Below are positions 23,543-31,447 of a DNA stretch of 49,986 nucleotides, one piece after another; the stretch's first letter is position 1, and the number at the start of each line of letters is the position of its first letter. The position numbers were made by a program, and so were the translations under genes. The stretch covers positions 1 to 49,986 of the forward strand of contig CALVEO010000008.1 in the NCBI GenBank assembly GCA_944326615.1. The letters are read 5' to 3'. Origin of the DNA: Candidatus Gastranaerophilales bacterium. Lineage in GTDB: Bacteria > Cyanobacteriota > Vampirovibrionia > Gastranaerophilales > Gastranaerophilaceae. The notes under the pieces are model-generated. The model ran no database searches, was not told the origin of the DNA, and worked only from the letters and a program-made list of their open reading frames with translations.

Positions 23543-23903
23543 GTCTCGTGTCCTTTATTTTTGTCCTCGTAAATATATAAAGTATTATATATATATATAA
23601 ATTGCTATTTTATAGTAATTTGTTAACATTTCGTTACAAAAAATAGTTTATGGTATTACTCGAAAAATATGTACATTTGCCTTTGTACTATCAATGATAT
23701 TGTCAGAATAATGAGATTGCTACGGTCGTTTCACTCCCTCGCAATGACAGTTGTTTAATCTCTCTCAGGAGAGAGGTTAAACTTTATAATACTTCTTACT
23801 GCCTTATTGCCTTAGTATCCTGGTATCTTTCTAAATATAACCAGTCTGTTATAAAATTGCATGTAATATAATTTCCTGATAAAATCATTTTAAAGGAGGC
23901 TTT
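23543..23903. repeat. 360-bp gap with AT-repeat and a hairpin-rich repeat
   Basis: Next to the 23542 start is an AT-only run (tatatatatatataa near 23588). At about 23720-23775 lie text of the type gattgctacggtcgtttc...cgcaatgac and a hairpin ctctctcaggagagag (23760-23775). No coding sequence is visible. The AAAGGAGG ribosome-binding site of the next gene is at 23893-23900. Confidence 0.5.
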
Positions 23904-24953
23904 ATGCTCAAAAAAAGAATTTGGACTACAAAAAATATAATTTTTGCAATTCTTGTTGTATGTCTTTTGTTAATTTTACCAAAAATTGTCGGGATATTAA
24001 TGTTATTTTTCGGGGCATACGTCATAGCATGCGCCCTGAACCCGTTTGTCCGAAAATTAATGCTTAAGATGAAAAACCGGACAGCAGCCTCATCTGTTGT
24101 TGTCTTTGGCTCAATTGCCTGCGTTATAGCATTATTTATACCTATAGTTTTTGTTGCATACAAAGAAATAAAAACATTTATGCTGTTATTACCTGCAAAA
24201 ATTACGGAGGTTACACACTTTCTTCTTAATGCCGAATTCAACGGACATAAACTTCCGGAAATGTTTCCGACAGACTCAATTTTCGGGAGTACAACTTCTT
24301 TTGCGCAAGGGTTTCTCAATCAATCATGGAGTCTTACTGTTAGTATCTTCCAACTGTTAATGGTTTCTGTTGCATTAACTATGATAGTATATTACATACT
24401 TGTTGATAAGGCTTATTTAAAGCAAAAATTTTTGGAATTTTTCCCGCCTGACTTAAAAGAAAAAGCTGACGAAATCCTGTCAAATATAAGCAGTAAGGTC
24501 GGCGGATACGTAAGGGCACAGATACTTTCGATGGCTGCTGTCGGTATCATGATGGCTGTTGTACTGGTTATTCTTGGTGTTGAATATGCCACACTTTTAG
24601 GGCTTATTACAGGGCTGCTCGACATTGTTCCAATTTTAGGGCCTACAATTGCTCTTGGTATTATAATTCTTGTTGCATATCCTGCAAGTCTGGTAAAGAT
24701 AATTTTAATTATTGTAGGATTTCTCGCAGTTCAACAGATTTCAAATTATGTAGTAAGGCCGGTATTATTCGGAAAATTGATGGAACTGCACCCGCTTATG
24801 ATATTTCTTGCCCTGTTTCTGGCTGAAGAATTTCTAGGGTTCTGGGGAGTAATTTTATCGCCGGCAATTGCTGCGACTATCTGTGTTTTGATTGATGAAC
24901 TCTACTTAAACCCGATTAATCAGAAAATCAAGGAGACTGATGAAGAAGACTGA
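23904..24953 (+). CDS. AI-2E family (PerM/YdiK) membrane transporter
   Basis: This 349-residue protein has about seven to eight membrane segments. It begins with the basic N-terminus KKRIWTTKNIIFAIL and includes the conserved AACALNPFVRK-type text (YVIACALNPFVRK), the amphipathic region LEFFPPDLKEKADEILSNIS and the block ATLLGLITGLLDIVPILGPT near residue 240. The family exports small molecules or ions; no substrate can be given. Strong AAAGGAGG ribosome-binding site. It overlaps the following radical SAM gene by 14 bp, forming an operon. Confidence 0.88.
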   Translation: MLKKRIWTTKNIIFAILVVCLLLILPKIVGILMLFFGAYVIACALNPFVRKLMLKMKNRTAASSVVVFGSIACVIALFIPIVFVAYKEIKTFMLLLPAKITEVTHFLLNAEFNGHKLPEMFPTDSIFGSTTSFAQGFLNQSWSLTVSIFQLLMVSVALTMIVYYILVDKAYLKQKFLEFFPPDLKEKADEILSNISSKVGGYVRAQILSMAAVGIMMAVVLVILGVEYATLLGLITGLLDIVPILGPTIALGIIILVAYPASLVKIILIIVGFLAVQQISNYVVRPVLFGKLMELHPLMIFLALFLAEEFLGFWGVILSPAIAATICVLIDELYLNPINQKIKETDEED

Positions 24954-26469
24954 AAAATATCTGTATAAACCAAGCGTAAATAAAGAAAATGATTTTGCCA
25001 TGTGGATGGCGTTCCCTGGTATTTATTCTTTTTCGATGTCATCGCTCGGGTATTTGTGGATGTTTAAAACTATTGACAGCCTTTCAGATATTAATATTGA
25101 AAGAATTTGTCTGGATACTGAAAAAACGGTTTACAATGTTTCAGATATAAAACTTTTCGGTTTTTCGTTTTCATTTGATACTGATTTTTTAACGATATTT
25201 TCAATGCTTGAAAAATACAATATTGCGCTAAAGTCAAAGGAGCGGGAAAAATTTCCGCTTGTATTTGCAGGCGGGCCTGTTGTTACAGCAAACCCCGAAC
25301 CTTATAAAGAATTTTTCGACTTTTTTATAATAGGCGATGGTGAAGATATAAATTTGCAGGTTGTAAGAGTTTGTAAAGAAAATCAACATAGAAGTAAAGA
25401 AGAAATTTTAAAACTTCTTTCTGATATTGAAGGAGTCTATGTTCCTTCATTCCCCAAAGAAGTAAACAAACTTACGAAAAAGCTTGATGAATGCATATAT
25501 ACACCAATTTTAAGCGATAATGCATTTTTCAAAAATACATTCATAATTGAAATGGCGCGAGGCTGTTATAACAGGTGTGGTTTCTGTCTTGCGTCTTATT
25601 TAAATTTGCCATTGAGATGTGTTCCTTATGAAGATCTTATAAAAATAATTGATACAGGGCTTAATTACACAAATAAAATTGCGCTTCTCGGGGCGCAAAT
25701 AAGTGCTCACCCGAAATTTCACGAGGTATGCAGATATATTTACGATAAAATCAAAAGCGGGCAAGAAATAGAAATGAGCGTTTCTTCTCTGCGTGTTGAT
25801 GCCGTAACAGATGACGTTATAAAAACACTCACTGCTGCAGGACAGAAAAATTCGACACTTGCAATTGAGGCGGGTTCGGAGCGTCTTAGAAAAGTTATAA
25901 ATAAAAATTTGACTGAAGAGCAAATATTTAATGCTGTAAAAATTGCACGTGAAAACGGACTTAAAGGACTTAAATTTTACGGAATGATAGGGCTTCCGAC
26001 AGAAACTCAGGAAGATTTAGCGGCAACTGTCGAACTTGCAAAAAAAATAAAAAAAGATAATAAAGGCTTTGATATTTCATTCGGTTTTTCAAGTTTTGTG
26101 CCGAAACCCCACACGCCTTTTCAATGGTGCGGGCGGGAAAATACTAAATCATTAGAAGGCAAAAGTAGTTTTTTAAAAAAAGAACTTCACAAACTAGGTA
26201 TTACCTGCCATGTTTCAAGTATTAAGTGGGATTACTGGCAAGCTGTATTATCACGCGGAGATGATAGCCTAAATGACTTTGTGCTTGATGTATACAAACT
26301 TGGCGGTAAGCTCGGCGCATTCAAAAGTGCTGCAAGAAAGAATAATATAGCTACTGACCGTTTTGCTGCTGAAAATTATACGTTTGATACAAATCTGCCC
26401 TGGGATTTTATAAAAATTCAACCAGGTAAAGACTTTTTAATCAAAGAAAATAAAAGACTGCTTACATAG
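24940..26469 (+). CDS. Radical SAM protein with B12-binding-like N-terminus
   Basis: This 509-residue protein matches the uncharacterised radical SAM family that carries a B12-binding-like domain (TIGR03960-like, N-terminal part). The first 190 residues (including FPLVFAGGPVVTANPEPYKE) form a Rossmann-type domain. The 4Fe-4S motif CX3CX2C is in MARGCYNRCGFCLASYL (about residue 207). After it come the SAM-binding LAIEAGSERLRKVINKN and FYGMIGLPTETQEDL. The substrate is unknown. The start overlaps the permease gene, and the gene ends 8 bp into the convergent 26462 gene. Confidence 0.87.
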   Translation: MKKTEKYLYKPSVNKENDFAMWMAFPGIYSFSMSSLGYLWMFKTIDSLSDINIERICLDTEKTVYNVSDIKLFGFSFSFDTDFLTIFSMLEKYNIALKSKEREKFPLVFAGGPVVTANPEPYKEFFDFFIIGDGEDINLQVVRVCKENQHRSKEEILKLLSDIEGVYVPSFPKEVNKLTKKLDECIYTPILSDNAFFKNTFIIEMARGCYNRCGFCLASYLNLPLRCVPYEDLIKIIDTGLNYTNKIALLGAQISAHPKFHEVCRYIYDKIKSGQEIEMSVSSLRVDAVTDDVIKTLTAAGQKNSTLAIEAGSERLRKVINKNLTEEQIFNAVKIARENGLKGLKFYGMIGLPTETQEDLAATVELAKKIKKDNKGFDISFGFSSFVPKPHTPFQWCGRENTKSLEGKSSFLKKELHKLGITCHVSSIKWDYWQAVLSRGDDSLNDFVLDVYKLGGKLGAFKSAARKNNIATDRFAAENYTFDTNLPWDFIKIQPGKDFLIKENKRLLT

Positions 26470-27085
26470 GAGTGTAATCGCAATACACAAGGCTGGACCA
26501 TTTTTCATAGTAGCTTATCTGTGTGGCACTTCCTGATTTTATATAAATTCTATGCACTGAACTGTGCGGAATATTTAATGCACTAACAACAGCAGCTTTT
26601 ATAATATCTTTATGCGTTACAATTATAATTCTGCTCCCTAAATTATTTTCAATAATATTGTTTATTGAATTTTCAACTCTTTTTACAAAATCAGTAACGC
26701 TTTCAGCATCATCAGGCACAGCAAGTTCCGGACAATTAATAAATTTTTCCAATTCATCAGGATATTTTTCATCAACCTGCTCAAATGTTAACCCGTTAAA
26801 TTTTCCGCATTTTCTCGGATGAAGATCTTCAATTGTTTCTATATTTTGTTTAAATAATTTTGCAATCATAGAAGCAGATTGAACACAGCGTAGAGCCGGA
26901 GAGGTAAATATTTTATCGTTTTTTATACCTCTGTTTTTTAAATATTCACAAATTTTTTCAATTTCATCCTGCCCTGCATCGTTAATCGGGGGGTAAGATT
27001 CTGAATCCGTAAATCTGTCATCTTCGCTATATACGGTTGCTCCGTTGCATATAAAAGTTATTTTACATCTTCTGCTAAAATACAT
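26462..27085 (-). CDS. Histidine-phosphatase-fold protein with catalytic RHG replaced by CNG
   Basis: This 207-residue protein has the phosphoglycerate-mutase/histidine-phosphatase layout: beta-1 KITFICNGATVYSE (normally RHGxT), the arginine in TSPALRCVQSA, the acidic LHPRKCGKFNGLTFEQVDEK, and the second histidine in IIIVTHKDIIKAAV. The phospho-accepting histidine is Asn14 and the preceding Arg is Cys13, so the known reaction should not work. It may be a pseudoenzyme or sugar-phosphate-binding protein. GAGGTG ribosome-binding site and TATAAT upstream. Divergent from the LeuD-type gene. Confidence 0.85.
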   Translation of the reverse strand: MYFSRRCKITFICNGATVYSEDDRFTDSESYPPINDAGQDEIEKICEYLKNRGIKNDKIFTSPALRCVQSASMIAKLFKQNIETIEDLHPRKCGKFNGLTFEQVDEKYPDELEKFINCPELAVPDDAESVTDFVKRVENSINNIIENNLGSRIIIVTHKDIIKAAVVSALNIPHSSVHRIYIKSGSATQISYYEKWSSLVYCDYTPM

Positions 27086-27155
27086 AATTTCACCTCATGT
27101 TCTTTATTATATCACTATTTTGTTGTATAATCAAGAAAAAAATAAGGAGTTTGTC

Positions 27156-27650
27156 ATGAGAGGAAAAGCTTTTAAATTCGGAGATAACATTTCAACAGAT
27201 CACATAGCACCCGGACGTTTGTTCCACCTGCGTTCAAATCTGCCGGAATTTGCAAAACATGTTCTTGAAGATGCGGATCCATCTTTTGCCTCTTCAATGA
27301 AAAAAGGGGATTTTGTTGTTGCTGGTTCAAATTTTGGTTTAGGTTCATCCAGAGAGCATGCCCCGCAAATTATAAAAATTGCTGGTGTAGGTGCAGTTAT
27401 TGCCAAATCATTTGCAAGAATATTTTACAGAAATGCAATTAATATTGGTCTGCTCGCAATTGAAGCAGATACTGATGCAATAGACGCTGGCGATGAACTT
27501 GACCTTGATATTGAAAAGGGAATTCTTACAGATATTACAAACGGAGCAATTATCCCTATAGAACCTCTGCCGCCTGTAATGATTAAGCTGCTTGAAGACG
27601 GCGGACTGGTTGAACATATAAAGAAAAACGGCGACTTTAAACTTGTTTAA
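27156..27650 (+). CDS. 3-isopropylmalate dehydratase small subunit family (LeuD/homoaconitase type)
   Basis: About 165 residues, the swivel domain of the aconitase superfamily. Seen: FGDNISTDHIAPGRLF (residues 8-23), AGSNFGLGSSREHAPQIIK with the substrate-binding SSR, and AVIAKSFARIFYRNAINIGL. The short stand-alone form works with a large [4Fe-4S] subunit, which is not encoded here. The specificity loop (GRLFHLRSN) differs from the usual LeuD text, so homoaconitate or dimethylmalate substrates are possible. The start at 27156 has an AAGGAG site. Confidence 0.88.
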   Translation: MRGKAFKFGDNISTDHIAPGRLFHLRSNLPEFAKHVLEDADPSFASSMKKGDFVVAGSNFGLGSSREHAPQIIKIAGVGAVIAKSFARIFYRNAINIGLLAIEADTDAIDAGDELDLDIEKGILTDITNGAIIPIEPLPPVMIKLLEDGGLVEHIKKNGDFKLV

Positions 27651-28325
27651 CTACCAGTATCTCAAATCATTAAGCATTTGTTTTGCCTGATTGGCATTTC
27701 TGGTTTTAAGCCTTATATAGCTTTGCATTGAAGGATTTATAACACACATAGTTTTTCCGCAATGTTTTAAAAAGGCAGTCATAGAAGAATAGTCAGATGC
27801 TCTTTGTCTTACGGCATTACACTCTTCAAGACTGTTACAAATTTCAGATGGCCCGTAATTACCTATATTCATACTGCTGAAATTACTGTTTGTGTAAGAA
27901 TAAATATCATATATACCGGCATTTTTCTTTGACGATAAGTAATTTTTGATAGAAGAATCAAAATCTGCTGACGAATCATCGTAAATATAAAAAACAGTTT
28001 TCTTAGAAGAATTAAATAGAAAAGTCCACATATGGGTGGTGTTAACTCCTCTTTTTACGGTTTCAGGAATTCTTATAACAGAATATCCGGCATACACTTC
28101 ATTTTTGGCGCCTGCACCTGAACTCTTTTTAATAAAATTAGAGCCCGCTTTTTTACCTGCAGATGTATTTGACAAATTTGATGTAAGCTGGTTATAAGCA
28201 TCCGCAAAATCCTTTGGGGCAAAACCTTTTAAAAAACCTGTAAAATAAGCAATTGCAAGAATTACGACTAAACAAGCTATAAAGCTGCCTATTTCCGATA
28301 ATTTTTCTTTAACTTCCTTTTTCAT
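27651..28325 (-). CDS. Membrane-anchored thioredoxin-fold-like protein, no CXXC
   Basis: About 225 residues: one membrane segment (IGSFIACLVVILAIAYFTGF), a Ser/Asn/Gly-rich linker, then a domain with KTVFYIYDDSSADFDSS, SKKNAGIYDIYSYTNS and a C-terminal MCVINPSMQSYIRLKTRN. Order and hydrophobic pattern resemble a thioredoxin fold, but the CXXC motif is absent; four scattered Cys (SLEECNAV, KHCGKTMC) remain. Function unknown. The start MKKEVKE at 28325 has a GGGAGAG ribosome-binding site; the longer upstream frame is unlikely. Confidence 0.6.
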   Translation of the reverse strand: MKKEVKEKLSEIGSFIACLVVILAIAYFTGFLKGFAPKDFADAYNQLTSNLSNTSAGKKAGSNFIKKSSGAGAKNEVYAGYSVIRIPETVKRGVNTTHMWTFLFNSSKKTVFYIYDDSSADFDSSIKNYLSSKKNAGIYDIYSYTNSNFSSMNIGNYGPSEICNSLEECNAVRQRASDYSSMTAFLKHCGKTMCVINPSMQSYIRLKTRNANQAKQMLNDLRYW

Positions 28326-28346
28326 ATTATCTCTCCCGATAAAGAA

Positions 28347-28375
28347 ATTATATAGCATTATTAAGATATTTGCAA
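28347..28375 (-). promoter_or_regulatory. Promoter of the 27651-28325 gene
   Basis: On the minus strand: TTGCAA (28370-28375), 17-nt spacer, TATAAT (28347-28352). Confidence 0.75.
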
Positions 28376-28381
28376 GATTTG

Positions 28382-28410
28382 TTGACATAAAACTTTGGCT
28401 GTTGTTTAAT
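28382..28410 (+). promoter_or_regulatory. Promoter of rpsL-rpsG
   Basis: TTGACA (28382-28387), 17-nt spacer, TTTAAT (28405-28410). It sits back-to-back with the divergent promoter, with only 6 bp between the two -35 boxes. Confidence 0.75.
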
Positions 28411-28416
28411 AATAAT

Positions 28417-28620
28417 ACACTATAGCCGGAATTTCGTGCTGAATTTACGGCAGGTGAGGCAAAAATAGGACGTAGGGTTCGCCAATATAAGATATACGCA
28501 CGCTGTTTATATCAATATTGTGTAAATAAATGAACCGGCAGTCCCGTCATAACCGGAATGCGTAAGGGTTTCAGGATATGATTTTGCCGAAATGTTAAAC
28601 ATAAAATAAAGGAGAAAAAA
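28417..28620 (+). promoter_or_regulatory. Long 5' leader of rpsL
   Basis: About 200 nt of higher GC content separate the predicted start from rpsL. It contains no reading frame of note, includes phrases such as gccggaatttcgtgc and gaaccggcagtcccg, and ends in an AAAGGAG ribosome-binding site. It may hold a translational control element. Confidence 0.45.
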
Positions 28621-29007
28621 ATGCCTACAATTAACCAGTTAGTGCGCAGAGAACGCAAAAAACTGACAGACAAAACAAAATCTCCTGCTTTGATGGATTG
28701 TCCTCAAAGACGCGGAGTATGCACAAGGGTTTACACTACAACCCCTAAAAAACCTAATTCAGCTTTAAGAAAAGTTGCAAGGGTTAGATTAACAAACGGA
28801 TTTGAAGTTACTTCATATATCCCCGGTATCGGACACAATCTTCAGGAACACAGTGTTGTTCTTATCAGAGGCGGAAGGGTTAAGGATCTTCCTGGTGTAA
28901 GATATCACATTGTCAGAGGTACACTTGATACTGCTGGTGTTGCAAACCGCGCACAGAGCAGATCAAAATACGGTGCTAAGAAAAATGCTAAAGGAGGTAA
29001 GAAATAA
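28621..29007 (+). CDS. rpsL: 30S ribosomal protein S12
   Basis: This 128-residue protein has the S12 text [13 protein letters not shown], the decoding-site loop [20 protein letters not shown] and [20 protein letters not shown]. The Lys residues where streptomycin-resistance changes occur (KKPNS and the RVKDLPG loop) are wild-type. Its stop overlaps the rpsG start (TAATG). Confidence 0.98.
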   Translation: MPTINQLVRRERKKLTDKTKSPALMDCPQRRGVCTRVYTTTPKKPNSALRKVARVRLTNGFEVTSYIPGIGHNLQEHSVVLIRGGRVKDLPGVRYHIVRGTLDTAGVANRAQSRSKYGAKKNAKGGKK

Positions 29008-29477
29008 TGTCAAGACGTTCAAAACCGGCTAAAAGAATACCTTTAGCAGATCCAGTATATAATAGCGTTGATATTTCAAAATTTATCAACAGAATTATGA
29101 GACGCGGCAAAAAGTCATTAGCTGAAAAGATTTTCTATGCAACTTTATTAAAAATAGAAGAAAGAACAGGCGAAAAACCGCTTGATATTTTCCAAAAAGC
29201 AATGACAAATGCAACTCCTCTTCTTGAAGTTAAAGCAAGACGTATCGGTGGTTCTACTTATCAGGTACCTATTGAAGTTAAAGCTGACAGAGGATTTGCA
29301 CTTGCTTCATCATGGCTTATTGAAGCAGCTAAAAAACGCGGCGGTAAATCATTTATTGACAAATTAACAAATGAAATTATTGATGCTTCAAACGGATCAG
29401 GTGCAGCTTGTAAAAAACGCGAAGATACTCATAAAATGGCTGAAGCTAACAAAGCTTTTGCTCATTACAGATATTAA
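29007..29477 (+). CDS. rpsG: 30S ribosomal protein S7
   Basis: This 156-residue protein has the S7 text SRRSKPAKRIPLADPVYNS, the 16S-binding FINRIMRRGKKSLAEKIFY, RRIGGSTYQVPIEV and the C-terminal KKREDTHKMAEANKAFAHYR. It is coupled to rpsL by a 1-nt overlap and preceded by AAAGGAGG within rpsL. A terminator follows 20 bp later, so fusA and tuf are not in this operon. Confidence 0.98.
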   Translation: MSRRSKPAKRIPLADPVYNSVDISKFINRIMRRGKKSLAEKIFYATLLKIEERTGEKPLDIFQKAMTNATPLLEVKARRIGGSTYQVPIEVKADRGFALASSWLIEAAKKRGGKSFIDKLTNEIIDASNGSGAACKKREDTHKMAEANKAFAHYRY

Positions 29478-29498
29478 TTCTGCGTTTGTAAAATTTAT

Positions 29499-29534
29499 AA
29501 AAGAGGGACTTTGTTTAAAGTTCCTCTTTTATTT
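29499..29534. terminator. Bidirectional terminator after rpsG
   Basis: An 11/12-bp inverted repeat (aaaagagggact / agttcctctttt) with an 8-nt loop and T-rich flanks. It overlaps the last codons of the convergent Hcp-like gene. Confidence 0.8.
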
Positions 29535-31098
29535 TAGACAAGTCATCTTCCGGATTTGAAATAGCCTTTATTCCGTACATTTTGTTAAATGCCCTTAATA
29601 CAGCGGGATTTATGACAGTCGGCGGGCAATCTGAAAGAAATATATTTTTTGCACCTGAATTTTTTAAATATATAATATTTGAAAGTGAATTAACATCACA
29701 TTTTGTCATGAAAAAAACAAGTTTATTTGAATTTGCCGGAATTTTTTCAAAAATTTTTGTAAGTACCCTGTCAAATAAAGGATAATTATTTGCAATATTT
29801 ATTGCATAAACATTATCCATCCCAGGGTTATATGAAAAGGATATTGCAAATGAATTTTCAGGCATTAGATTAAAAAATTTGTGGAAATAGTCCTTTTGAT
29901 TAACAGATAAATTTGAAAAACCGAAAATAAATATCTTGTTTAAATCTAAATCTGATATTTTATTTAAAATTTCTTCAAGTTCACTAAAATTACAACCAAT
30001 TTCTAAGGAATTTCTCTGCTGTCCCTTTGCAAATCCTTTTGCTTGCAATGCTGAATCTACAACCGGTTTAAAATTATTCTCCGTTATTTTTATCACGCCT
30101 TTAGGTGCAGATTCTTCAGTGGAAAAAAGCCGGCCTCTGTATAGATATTCAATATTTTGAACTTCATTTTTTGTTAAAAGTATTGAACCGGGAAATGTCG
30201 CAAAATCAAGAATTGTATTAAATGTGCCTGTGCCGAAGTGGCCTTTTAAATTCACACAATTTTTAAAATAAGGAAAAGCATGAGCAATCAATAGATTTCC
30301 GTTAGTGTAAACATCAATTTCACTGTTTTTGACCGCATCAAGTAATAGTTTCAAATCCTCTAAATTTGAGCCAGAAACCATAACTGCTTTGCCTGGACGT
30401 GTTGAAAATGACACTTCTGTTTTTTCAATTTCTCCGTATTGTTCGCTTTGCAGAAGGTTAATATCACTCAATAATCCAATATCAACCTCGGATAGTAAAT
30501 CTATACTATGCTTAATTTTTTTTAGGTCAGTTTTTGATAAATTAAATATGTTTAGAGCATGTAATATTTCATTTTCAACAGAGTCTGCATTTTTATTAAA
30601 TTCATACAGATTTACAATGTTTATGCTAACACTTTTTATGATACTTTTCAAAATTTCAGAGGAATATTTTTTCTCAAAATTTAATTTTTTATATTTACTT
30701 AAAAATTCTTTATTTCCTTTTTTCAATATTGATGAAAGGCTTGTTTTAGGTGAAAATTTCAAAATGTTATGCAAATCAGCAGGCTTAATGTCTTTATCTT
30801 TGCAAATCTTTAAATATTCTTTTCTTGCTTCAACAAGATTAATATATTGTTTTGAAAAAGAATTAAGAATTTGAGACTCAGACAAATCTTTTGCAAGATC
30901 AATTGAGGCAATTTCAATAATAATATCATGTATAATCTCAGATTTACGAATTCCCATTTCAAGAAGTTTTATAAGATAATAAGCTTCCTGTCTCAAAAGA
31001 ATATACATAACTTCCTGCATGGAAGATATATTAGGCGAAACAGAACAGGCGCCTTTTCCAATGCAGTCATTGTACTCAAAATTAGAATAATAATACAT
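29515..31098 (-). CDS. Hybrid-cluster-protein-like (Hcp fold) protein lacking most cluster ligands
   Basis: This 527-residue protein aligns by motif order with Hcp/hydroxylamine reductase: LIAHAFPYFKNC (Hcp AHGYP), LKGHFGTGT, TFPGSILLTKNE (Hcp FPGxxxMTxNC), KIFIFGFSNLS (Hcp IGGCDG), FAISFSYNPG (Hcp LTLACGK) and GAKNIFLSDCPPTVINPAVL (Hcp GVKNIxxGPTxPxFL). The cysteines that hold the hybrid cluster are replaced by Glu, Ser and Tyr, the NDAYSA block is absent, and the cluster glutamates are changed; only the His remains. The N-terminal CIGKGAC keeps two Cys. It follows glutaredoxin after 1 bp, as an operon. A non-metal or altered-cluster role is likely. Confidence 0.75.
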   Translation of the reverse strand: MYYYSNFEYNDCIGKGACSVSPNISSMQEVMYILLRQEAYYLIKLLEMGIRKSEIIHDIIIEIASIDLAKDLSESQILNSFSKQYINLVEARKEYLKICKDKDIKPADLHNILKFSPKTSLSSILKKGNKEFLSKYKKLNFEKKYSSEILKSIIKSVSINIVNLYEFNKNADSVENEILHALNIFNLSKTDLKKIKHSIDLLSEVDIGLLSDINLLQSEQYGEIEKTEVSFSTRPGKAVMVSGSNLEDLKLLLDAVKNSEIDVYTNGNLLIAHAFPYFKNCVNLKGHFGTGTFNTILDFATFPGSILLTKNEVQNIEYLYRGRLFSTEESAPKGVIKITENNFKPVVDSALQAKGFAKGQQRNSLEIGCNFSELEEILNKISDLDLNKIFIFGFSNLSVNQKDYFHKFFNLMPENSFAISFSYNPGMDNVYAINIANNYPLFDRVLTKIFEKIPANSNKLVFFMTKCDVNSLSNIIYLKNSGAKNIFLSDCPPTVINPAVLRAFNKMYGIKAISNPEDDLSKIKEEL

Positions 31099-31099
31099 A

Positions 31100-31330
31100 T
31101 CAAACCTTGCTTTTTACATAATCTATAATGTCTTCAGACTCATACATGAAAACATTATTTTCTTTGTCGTCAAGAAATGGCACCTGAGCTTTTCCGCCTA
31201 ATTTAATCAGCATATTAAGATTTTCAGGGTCTGAAACATTTTTTTTATCATATTTAATATTGTTTCGCTCTAAATAATTCATCACTTTTTGGCAGTAAGG
31301 GCAGGTTTCTGATATATATAAATCAAACAT
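31100..31330 (-). CDS. Glutaredoxin
   Basis: This 76-residue minimal glutaredoxin has the dithiol active site CPYC (residues 10-13, ETCPYCQK), the cis-proline segment GKAQVPFLDD and the C-terminal glutathione-site text YESEDIIDYV. An AAGGAG ribosome-binding site precedes it. It is the first gene of an operon with the Hcp-like gene, 1 bp apart, suggesting that it reduces that protein or its substrate. Confidence 0.9.
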   Translation of the reverse strand: MFDLYISETCPYCQKVMNYLERNNIKYDKKNVSDPENLNMLIKLGGKAQVPFLDDKENNVFMYESEDIIDYVKSKV

Positions 31331-31411
31331 AACATTTCTCCTTATGTTTTACATTATAAATCTTTATTTTTAAGATAAATTCACCGCTAAGCTAATATAT
31401 AAATTACACAA

Positions 31412-31440
31412 TTGCATAAGAAAATTGTTTATATTAAAAT
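31412..31440 (+). promoter_or_regulatory. Promoter of wecB, leaderless type
   Basis: TTGCAT (31412-31417), 17-nt spacer, TAAAAT (31435-31440), ending 7 nt before the ATG at 31448. Confidence 0.55.
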
Positions 31441-31447
31441 CAGTGAT

